Shown here: one piece after another, positions 57,780 through 64,000 of the stretch
Layout of the letters: each line of letters starts with the position of its first letter
Numbering within the stretch: position 1 is the first letter of the stretch
Assembly: GCF_001187535.1 (NCBI RefSeq)
Contig: NZ_LFIO01000935.1
Span: forward strand, 29,831-93,830
DNA length: 64,000 nt
Origin: Rhizobium ecuadorense
GTDB taxonomy: Bacteria > Pseudomonadota > Alphaproteobacteria > Rhizobiales > Rhizobiaceae
Direction of reading: 5' to 3'
Made by a program: the position numbers and the translations under genes
The notes under the pieces: model-generated
Databases searched by the model: none
The model's input: only the letters and a program-made list of their open reading frames with translations
What the model was told of the DNA's origin: nothing

Positions 57780-60563
57780 CTAGCCGCTGTTTCGCAGCCC
57801 GGCGGCAATTCCGTTGATGGTCAGATGCAGCGCCTCTTCCGTATCCTGGTCGCGTTCGCCGGCTCGGTGACGGCGAAGAAGGTCGATCTGCATGTGGTTC
57901 AGCGGATCGAGGCAGGGAAAGCGGTGATGGATCGACTGTTTCAGCGCCGGATTGTTCTCCAGCAGCGAGGCCTGATCCGTGATGCCGAAGAGCGCGGCCG
58001 TCGTCGCTTCCCATTCGTCTTTTATGCGCGCGAAGATTTTCTCATGGCCGGCAGCGTCGGGGGCAAGGTCCACGTACCGGGCCGCGATCGCCATGTTGGT
58101 TTTGGCCAGCACCATCTCCATGTTCGCAATCAGCGTCTGGAAGAAAGGCCAGTCCCGATGCATCCTTTGGAGGGTTTGCAATCCATCGGGATGTCTGGCC
58201 AGCCACTGTCTGACGGCCGAGCCAAATCCAAACCAGCCCGGCAACATGATACGGCTCTGTGACCAGCCGAACACCCAGGGTATTGCACGAAGGTCTTCGA
58301 TGCGGCGTGACGAACTGCGTGAGGCTGGGCGGCTGCCAATATTCAGCTTGGCGATTTCGCCGATGATCGTGGCTTCCCAGAAGAACCGTTCGAATCCCTC
58401 GGTTTCGTAAACCAAAGAGCGATAGGCGGCAAAAGCCAGGCCGGACAGCTCCTCCATGGCATCAAGATAGCGGGGATCCGGCTCTTGTGCGTCGGAAGGC
58501 AGCAAGGACGCTTCCAGCGTCGCGGCGATAAGAAGTTCGAGATTTCGGCGACCGAGTGCCGGATTGGAATATTTCGCTGCAATGACTTCACCTTGCTCCG
58601 TCAGCCGGATCGATCCGGCAACCGCGCCGGGAGGCAGGGCAGTGATGGCTTCATAGCTTGGACCGCCGCCGCGTCCGACGGAACCGCCGCGGCCGTGAAA
58701 CAGGCTGAGGCGAATGCCTTCACGCTCGAAGAGCTGAATGAAGGCCATCTCTGCCTTATAAAGCTCCCATCCCGACGTCAGATAACCGCCATCCTTGTTG
58801 CTGTCGGAATAGCCGAGCATGATTTCCTGTTTGCCGCCGAGCGCTTCCAGGTATGGCCGATAGGCCTCGCTGGCCAAAACTGTCTGCATCACGTCATGCG
58901 ACCTTGAAAGATCCGAGATCGTCTCGAAAAGCGGTATGATGTTGACTGACGCCGCGTCAGGCTCATCGGGCCGGAACAGCCCCACCTCGCGGAACAAGAC
59001 CATGACCTCCAAAAGGTCGGAAGGGCTTGCGGCCTTCGAAATGATGTAATTCGGGATGCTGCCGCGGCCATAATGCTGGTGGGCTTCGGCGGCTTCACGC
59101 AGCACCGAAAGCTCGGACATCATCTCGGCCGAATAGGTCTTGAGCGGTGTAATCAGCAGCTGAGATGAGCGGAGCTCCTCGGTGAGCAGGCGCATCTTGT
59201 CACCCTCGGTGAGCGCCTCGTAGCCGGTGCCAGGTCGCACCTTCTCGAAAAGCTCGTGAACAACCCGCTGATGGACCTCGGAATTTTGTCTGAGGTCGAG
59301 GCTGACAAGGTGAAATCCGAAGACGTCCACGGCGCGTTGCAGCCTGCGCAATTTTCCAGCAGCGATCTTCTCTGCGCCATTGGCTGTCAGGGATTTGCTG
59401 ATCGTCGCCAGGTCGTCGGCGAACTCAGCAGGGCACGGGTAGGAAGGGGCAATCGCCACGGGTTCGCGCACCAATTCCGTGCTGCCAAACTTACGGGCCG
59501 TGGCCGCCAGGCGAGCATAGATACCCGAGATCGCCAGGCGATATGGCTCGTGCCGGCGCTGCTCCGATCGATCGGGAGAGTCGGTCGCTAGGCGCTGAAG
59601 GTCCCGCGAGACCTTCACATACCGATCATCCAAGGAAAGTTCCGCTCCGAGGCTGTGCAGTTCGCCGAGATAGAAAGAGAAAACCCTCTCACTCTGCAGC
59701 CGGAGCGCCTCCCTCAGGGTCTCGCCGTTGACATAGGGGTTGCCATCGCGGTCGCCGCCGATCCACGAACCCATGCGCAGGAACGGCGGCAGCGCCTCTT
59801 GACCGAGGCTCCAAGACGAAGCGCGAAGTTGATTTTCGAGAGCTTCATAAACTTCCGGAATAACGCGGAAAATGGTGCTGTCGTAATAGGACAAGCCATT
59901 GAGGATTTCATCCACGACCTGCAGTCGCCGACCTCGCAAGCTGTTCGTTTGCCAAAGCGTTGTCGTTGCTCTTTCCAAATCCTCCTGATATCGATCCGCC
60001 TCCTTTGCAGTCAGGCCGGCCTGATCGAGCCGGCCCAAGCATCGGGCAAGCTCCTGCTCGATGTCGATAACGCTCTTGCGCCGAACCTCGGTCGGGTGTG
60101 CCGTGAAAACAGGCGAGACGACCGCTTCAGACAGCAGCTTGCGGATATCTTCCGCCTCTACCCCGGCGGCGGCCAGAACGGAAAGCGATCTGGCAATCGT
60201 TCCCGACATGGCAGGTTCGCCATCGACGATGCCGAAGCGCTGCACTCTGGCTTGATGAGCGTCTTCGGCGATGTTCACCAACTGAGAGAACTGGCTGAAG
60301 GCGCGGATCACGCGCTTGAGGGTGCGGGGAGGCATGTCCGCGCAAAACGGGGCGAGCTTGTCGCTCAACCGCGGGCTGGTCTTTCCGTGGCCGGTCACCG
60401 AGAGCGTGCGGACCTGTTCCACGATCTCGCGGGCCTCCTTGCCGTCGCTTGCTTCAATAGCGTCGCACAACAGGCGGCCAAGGAGCCGAACGTCCTTCAC
60501 CAGGGCTCTGCTGGCCGAAAGGTGTCTGCCCTGCAGGCTTGCTTTCTTCAACTGAAGGTGCAA
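57780..60563 (-). CDS. ppc: Phosphoenolpyruvate carboxylase under LacI-type control
   Basis: The 927-residue enzyme carboxylates PEP to oxaloacetate. All hallmarks are present: catalytic His in VFTAHPTEVRRKS, MGSWIGGDRDGNPYV, MLGYSDSNKDGGYL, FHGRGGSVGRGGGPSYEAI, and the C-terminal LRNSG (usually NTG). It starts with TTG at 60563 behind AAGGA. A perfect operator palindrome lies 15 bases upstream, so it is part of the island regulon, although PEP carboxylase is normally a housekeeping anaplerotic enzyme. Its operator-controlled expression suggests demand for oxaloacetate, or use of pathway-derived PEP. Confidence 0.93.
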   Translation of the reverse strand: MHLQLKKASLQGRHLSASRALVKDVRLLGRLLCDAIEASDGKEAREIVEQVRTLSVTGHGKTSPRLSDKLAPFCADMPPRTLKRVIRAFSQFSQLVNIAEDAHQARVQRFGIVDGEPAMSGTIARSLSVLAAAGVEAEDIRKLLSEAVVSPVFTAHPTEVRRKSVIDIEQELARCLGRLDQAGLTAKEADRYQEDLERATTTLWQTNSLRGRRLQVVDEILNGLSYYDSTIFRVIPEVYEALENQLRASSWSLGQEALPPFLRMGSWIGGDRDGNPYVNGETLREALRLQSERVFSFYLGELHSLGAELSLDDRYVKVSRDLQRLATDSPDRSEQRRHEPYRLAISGIYARLAATARKFGSTELVREPVAIAPSYPCPAEFADDLATISKSLTANGAEKIAAGKLRRLQRAVDVFGFHLVSLDLRQNSEVHQRVVHELFEKVRPGTGYEALTEGDKMRLLTEELRSSQLLITPLKTYSAEMMSELSVLREAAEAHQHYGRGSIPNYIISKAASPSDLLEVMVLFREVGLFRPDEPDAASVNIIPLFETISDLSRSHDVMQTVLASEAYRPYLEALGGKQEIMLGYSDSNKDGGYLTSGWELYKAEMAFIQLFEREGIRLSLFHGRGGSVGRGGGPSYEAITALPPGAVAGSIRLTEQGEVIAAKYSNPALGRRNLELLIAATLEASLLPSDAQEPDPRYLDAMEELSGLAFAAYRSLVYETEGFERFFWEATIIGEIAKLNIGSRPASRSSSRRIEDLRAIPWVFGWSQSRIMLPGWFGFGSAVRQWLARHPDGLQTLQRMHRDWPFFQTLIANMEMVLAKTNMAIAARYVDLAPDAAGHEKIFARIKDEWEATTAALFGITDQASLLENNPALKQSIHHRFPCLDPLNHMQIDLLRRHRAGERDQDTEEALHLTINGIAAGLRNSG

Positions 60564-60578
60564 ATGCGCATTCCTTGT

Positions 60579-60590
60579 GCTAACGTTAGC
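60579..60590 (-). promoter_or_regulatory. LacI-type operator of the PEP carboxylase gene
   Basis: A perfect GCTAACGTTAGC (60579-60590), extended to TGCTAACGTTAGCA, lies 15 bases upstream of the ppc start. It is identical to the operators at 39654 and 47990. Downstream, on the minus strand, an out-of-frame ATG gives a seven-residue leader before ppc. Confidence 0.8.
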
Positions 60591-60694
60591 ATAAACTGGC
60601 AGGATTTGGCCGATGAGTCAAGAACGCTCGCAATCGAACTTGGGTAGCGGTCCAATAGGCCCGGATTACCGGCCGCTATTGCAACCAATCCACA

Positions 60695-61609
60695 TCAGCC
60701 GGCAACGTCTTTCTGATAACGCGCTGCCTCTTCCAGAAGCCATGCACGGAACGCCACGACAGGACGGAAGTCCTTCCTGCTGAGTGGCGCAACCGCATAA
60801 TAGGCGCTGGGGCTTTTGACCTGATGCGGAAAGGCTTGAACGAGCTGGCCATTCGCGAGTTCGGAGTCGACGAGGAAAAGCGGCATCAACGCGAGCCCCA
60901 GTCCGGCGATGCATGCCTGGGCCACGTTGCTGAACTGTTCGAACCGCATGGCCTGCGATGGGGTGCCGCTGACCTGGAGGCTCTCGAAAAAATGGCCCCA
61001 GGCCCCCGGACGGGACGCCATCTGCAGTAGCGGCAGGCGAAGCAGATCTTCGGCCTTCAAGATGGGATGCGAACTGAGAAAAGACGGGGAGGCGACCGGT
61101 GCCACCATTTCCTCCATGAGAAATGTGCTTTCCGCACCCGGCCAGTCAGGCTGGCCGATATGGATGGCCATATCGATGTCGTCGCGGTCGAAATCGAACA
61201 CTCCTATGCGCGTCGCGAAGTTCAATGTGATCTCCGGATGTCTGGCGACAAACTGCGGAATGCGCGGCATCAGCCAGCGGGTGCCGAATGTTGGCAAGAT
61301 GGCGAGATTGAGCTGATCGTTATGCTGTTTGGTCATGGCATGCAATGAAGCGGAGCGGATTTCCGCCAGAGCGCTGGCAATAGCCCGCGCATAATCGGTG
61401 CCGGCCTCTGTGAGAATGACGCCGCGGCTGGTGCGCTCGAACAGCAAAACGCCCAGCTGTTCTTCCAGCGCAGCAATCTGCCGGCTGATGGCGCCCTGCG
61501 TCAGGGAAAGCTCCGCGGCCGCCGCGGAGAAGGTGCTCAGCCGTGCGACGGAATCGAAGGCCGCCAGAGCGGAGGTCGAGGGAAGCAGTCGTCGCGAAAG
61601 GTTTGCCAT
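60695..61609 (-). CDS. LysR-family regulator, GcvA type
   Basis: The 304-residue protein has the LysR helix-turn-helix (STSALAAFDSVARLSTFSAA, then LSLTQGAISRQIAALEEQLG and LFERTSRGVILTEAG) and an effector domain (LNLAILPTFGTRWLMPRIPQ, IDMAIHIGQPDWPGAES). It is divergent from glutaryl-CoA dehydrogenase across about 115 bases and probably controls that operon. GcvA-type regulators typically activate amino-acid or organic-acid catabolism. It has no LacI-type operator and marks the island border. Confidence 0.88.
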   Translation of the reverse strand: MANLSRRLLPSTSALAAFDSVARLSTFSAAAAELSLTQGAISRQIAALEEQLGVLLFERTSRGVILTEAGTDYARAIASALAEIRSASLHAMTKQHNDQLNLAILPTFGTRWLMPRIPQFVARHPEITLNFATRIGVFDFDRDDIDMAIHIGQPDWPGAESTFLMEEMVAPVASPSFLSSHPILKAEDLLRLPLLQMASRPGAWGHFFESLQVSGTPSQAMRFEQFSNVAQACIAGLGLALMPLFLVDSELANGQLVQAFPHQVKSPSAYYAVAPLSRKDFRPVVAFRAWLLEEAARYQKDVAG

Positions 61610-61725
61610 AGGCTATTACTATAGCTCATGGGCCAATGAGTAAACCTCGCTTTCGCAATGCCGGAAAAACGGCTTTCATTCCACCAAATCGAACTGCCAA
61701 AAACCTCAACGGGAGGATGACGATC

Positions 61726-62901
61726 TTGGCCTTTTCTTGGAATGACCCCTTTCTGCTCGATGACCAGCTGACCGAAGATGAACGGATGATCCGCGAGTCC
61801 GCCGCGGCTTTCGCTGAATCCGAACTCTTGCCGCGCGTCCACGACGCCTATCTCGACGAAACGACCGACCCGGAGCTGTTCAGGTTGATGGGGCAGACTG
61901 GTCTTCTCGGTATAACGCTGCCGGAAGAATACGGGGCCGCGAACGCATCATACGTCGCTTACGGCCTTGTCGCTCGCGAGGTCGAACGCATCGACTCCGG
62001 ATATCGCTCGATGATGAGCGTGCAATCCTCGCTGGTCATCTACCCGATCTTCGCCTACGGCTCCGACGAGCAGAAGAAAAAGTACCTGCCGGGCCTCGTC
62101 TCGGGTGAGCTGATCGGCTGTTTCGGCCTGACCGAGCCTGATGCCGGCTCTGATCCCGGTGGCATGAAAACCCGCGCCGAGAAAATTGAAGGCGGCTACC
62201 GATTGCGCGGCTCGAAGATGTGGATCTCGAACTCGCCGATTGCCGATGTCTTCGTCGTCTGGGCAAAGTCCGAGGCCCACAACAATGAAATACGCGGCTT
62301 CGTTCTCGAAAAGGGCATGAAGGGACTTTCGGCTCCGAAGATCGGCGGCAAGCTTTCGCTGCGTGCCTCGATCACAGGCGAAATCGTGATGGACAGTGTC
62401 GAGGTTACCGAGGATGCGCTCCTGCCCGGCGTTTCCGGTCTCAAGGGGCCGTTCGGCTGTCTCAATCGCGCCCGTTACGGCATCTCCTGGGGCGTCATGG
62501 GAGCGGCCGAGGACTGCTGGTTCCGCGCTCGTCAATATGGCCTGGACCGCAAGCAGTTCGGCAAACCGCTTGCAGGGATGCAGCTCTATCAAAAGAAGCT
62601 CGCCGATATGATGACCGAGATCACGCTCGGACTGCAGGGTTCGCTTCGGGTTGGCCGCCTGATGGATGAGCACAAGATGGCCCCGGAAATGGTGTCGCTC
62701 GTCAAGCGCAACAACTGCGGGAAGGCGCTGGATATCGCGCGGCAGGCCCGGGATATGCATGGCGGCAACGGTATTCAGATCGAATACCATGTCATGCGCC
62801 ATGCGCAGAACCTGGAAACGGTCAACACATATGAAGGCACCCACGACGTCCACGCCCTGATCCTTGGACGGGCCCAGACGGGCCTCCAGGCGTTCTTCTA
62901 A
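61726..62901 (+). CDS. gcdH: Glutaryl-CoA dehydrogenase
   Basis: The 391-residue flavoenzyme oxidises and decarboxylates glutaryl-CoA to crotonyl-CoA in lysine/tryptophan/glutarate breakdown. Its motifs are [17 protein letters not shown], the specificity Arg in [42 protein letters not shown] and the catalytic Glu in [16 protein letters not shown] take TTG 61726, nine bases after GGGAGG; ATG 61717 is possible but sits directly on that site. It is divergent from the LysR gene. Confidence 0.9.
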   Translation: MAFSWNDPFLLDDQLTEDERMIRESAAAFAESELLPRVHDAYLDETTDPELFRLMGQTGLLGITLPEEYGAANASYVAYGLVAREVERIDSGYRSMMSVQSSLVIYPIFAYGSDEQKKKYLPGLVSGELIGCFGLTEPDAGSDPGGMKTRAEKIEGGYRLRGSKMWISNSPIADVFVVWAKSEAHNNEIRGFVLEKGMKGLSAPKIGGKLSLRASITGEIVMDSVEVTEDALLPGVSGLKGPFGCLNRARYGISWGVMGAAEDCWFRARQYGLDRKQFGKPLAGMQLYQKKLADMMTEITLGLQGSLRVGRLMDEHKMAPEMVSLVKRNNCGKALDIARQARDMHGGNGIQIEYHVMRHAQNLETVNTYEGTHDVHALILGRAQTGLQAFF

Positions 62902-62960
62902 TTCCCCATAAACTGTTTGGCAGAGATCGTCCTTCAATCTCCGGATCAACGAGAGGCAGC

Positions 62961-63848
62961 ATGCCTATAGCGAATAAGATATCTACCGTCGCCGTCATCG
63001 GCGCCGGCCAGATGGGGACTGGCATCGCGGAAGTCGTGGCGAAACACGGGTACGAGGCAATGGTCTACGACCTCGATGGCAATCGGGTTCGCGCGAGCAT
63101 CGAAGCAAGTGCCGGATATTTCGAACGGCAGGTCGAATCCGGCAAAATGCCGGGCGAGGCGGCTGCGCAGGCGATCTCCCGAATAAAGGGAGCATTCTCG
63201 CTCTCGGATCTGGCGAGCGCCGATTTGGTCGTCGAAGCGGTCAGCGAGAATGAAGACGTCAAGAGGAAAGTCTTTACGGGCGTCTGCCCCGTCCTGAAGC
63301 CCGAGGCGATCCTGGCGACGAACACATCGTCGCTCTCCATAACGCGGCTCGCCGCGTCGACCGACAGGCCCCATCGCTTTATAGGGATACACTTCATGAA
63401 TCCGGTACCGGTTATGAAGCTGGTCGAACTGGTTCGCGGCATCGGAACGGATCAAGAGACGTTTGCCATCGCCAGGGATTTCGCCGAATCCATCGGCAAG
63501 ACCGTCACCGTCTCCGAGGATTTTCCGGCTTTCATCGTAAACCGCGTCCTCATCCCTATGATCAACGAAGCGATCTACACCCTGTATGAGGGGGTCGGAA
63601 ACGTGGAAGCCATAGACACCGGCATGAAACTCGGCGCCAATCATCCGATGGGGCCGCTTGAACTGGCCGACTTCATCGGTTTGGACACATGCCTTTCCAT
63701 CATGCAGGTCCTTCACGAAGGGCTGGCCGATAGCAAATACCGCCCGTGCCCGCTGCTGGTCAAATATGTCGAGGCCGGCTGGCTCGGTCGCAAGGCGCAA
63801 CGCGGGTTCTATGACTACAGCTACACGCCGGCTCGGCCAACTCGCTGA
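62961..63848 (+). CDS. 3-hydroxyacyl-CoA (3-hydroxybutyryl-CoA) dehydrogenase
   Basis: The 295-residue NAD enzyme has the Rossmann start VAVIGAGQMGTGIAEVVAKHG, the catalytic His in FIGIHFMNPVPVMKLVE with Glu nearby, and the C-terminal FVNR-type FPAFIVNRVLIPMINEA and LGANHPMGPLELADFIGLD. It oxidises 3-hydroxybutyryl-CoA-like substrates, a logical step after glutaryl-CoA to crotonyl-CoA and hydration. It follows gcdH by 59 bases, and an ETF-quinone oxidoreductase gene follows. Confidence 0.92.
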   Translation: MPIANKISTVAVIGAGQMGTGIAEVVAKHGYEAMVYDLDGNRVRASIEASAGYFERQVESGKMPGEAAAQAISRIKGAFSLSDLASADLVVEAVSENEDVKRKVFTGVCPVLKPEAILATNTSSLSITRLAASTDRPHRFIGIHFMNPVPVMKLVELVRGIGTDQETFAIARDFAESIGKTVTVSEDFPAFIVNRVLIPMINEAIYTLYEGVGNVEAIDTGMKLGANHPMGPLELADFIGLDTCLSIMQVLHEGLADSKYRPCPLLVKYVEAGWLGRKAQRGFYDYSYTPARPTR

Positions 63849-63888
63849 CCCCATCGCATTCCAACATCGAGATTATCAGGCATTTATC

Positions 63889-64000
63889 ATGACCGAAGAA
63901 CACGCAGACGAGAGCCGCGAGAGCATGGAATTCGACGTGGTGATGGTCGGCGGTGGTCCGGCCGGTCTTTCTGCGGCGATCCGGCTGAAGCAGGTCAATC
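63889..64000 (+). CDS. Electron-transfer-flavoprotein ubiquinone oxidoreductase, N-terminal part
   Basis: The frame runs off the window after 37 residues. It shows an acidic lead and then FDVVMVGGGPAGLSAAIRL, the FAD-binding GxGxxG motif typical of ETF-QO. The enzyme passes electrons from ETF, reduced by acyl-CoA dehydrogenases such as GcdH upstream, to ubiquinone. The assignment rests on this motif and on the operon context; other FAD oxidoreductases cannot be excluded. Confidence 0.7.
   Translation, partial: MTEEHADESRESMEFDVVMVGGGPAGLSAAIRLKQVN

Noticed and set aside
59655..60647. Plus-strand 330-codon frame
   Set aside because: Shadow of the PEP carboxylase gene; it also runs through the operator.
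1..64000. CRISPR arrays, insertion sequences, rRNA genes
   Set aside because: I saw no regularly spaced direct repeats, no transposase gene and no rRNA-like sequence in the window.

Overview
The window looks like the chromosome of a GC-rich alphaproteobacterium, most likely Rhizobium sensu lato. The evidence is the backbone gene order murA, DUF2948, hisD, UPF0262, a small phosphatase, infA, maf, yacG and tRNA-Phe, plus a recurrent rhizobial-type intergenic palindromic repeat in three copies. This is inferred from gene order and protein character; no search could be run.

Region 1 (1 to about 32.42 kb) is a temperate prophage whose left end and integrase lie outside the window. Its right end abuts the 3' end of a tRNA-Thr(GGT) gene. 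From left to right it holds: a leftward early promoter region with repressor operators; a CI/LexA-type repressor (minus strand) facing a Cro-like gene, with more operators of the same 15-bp type; an early operon of very small genes, mostly joined by ATGA overlaps (GIY-YIG/HTH fusion, cytosine methylase, PAPS-reductase-like protein, RusA, NPPY methylase, DnaA-domain-IV-like protein, LuxR-type HTH, NusG-like antiterminator); a gene-free structured stretch; and a late operon. The late operon has PBSX-type terminase, P22-like portal, scaffold, P22-like coat, gp4- and gp10-like proteins, ejection proteins and a virion peptidoglycan hydrolase, then tail fibre, two SGNH esterases, holin, SAR-like endolysin, nested Rz/Rz1 spanins and a beta-helix tailspike. 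No tape measure or major tail protein is seen, so the virion is probably short-tailed (P22-like).

Region 2 (32.42 to 38.77 kb) is conserved chromosomal backbone ending at tRNA-Phe(GAA).

Region 3 (38.8 to 39.6 kb) is a small gene graveyard: a frameshifted LysR-family remnant and an internally deleted metallo-beta-lactamase-fold remnant, directly downstream of tRNA-Phe.

Region 4 (39.6 to about 60.6 kb) is a catabolic island controlled by a LacI-family regulator. I find seven copies of a GCTAACGTTAGC-type operator. They precede a fumarylacetoacetase-family gene, a carboxymuconolactone-decarboxylase-family gene, the regulator itself, a branched-chain-type ABC transporter/cupin/enolase-paralogue operon, an extradiol dioxygenase/binding protein/dehydrogenase/FMN-reductase operon, a D-2-hydroxyacid dehydrogenase/small-molecule kinase operon, and a full phosphoenolpyruvate carboxylase. 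A GGDEF-EAL protein and a methyltransferase-like gene lie inside the island without operators. The combination of kinase, altered enolase, PEP carboxylase and ring-cleavage type enzymes under one operator matches no pathway I know.

Region 5 (60.7 to 64 kb) holds a GcvA-type LysR regulator divergent from glutaryl-CoA dehydrogenase, a 3-hydroxyacyl-CoA dehydrogenase and the start of an ETF-ubiquinone oxidoreductase: an acyl-CoA oxidation operon.
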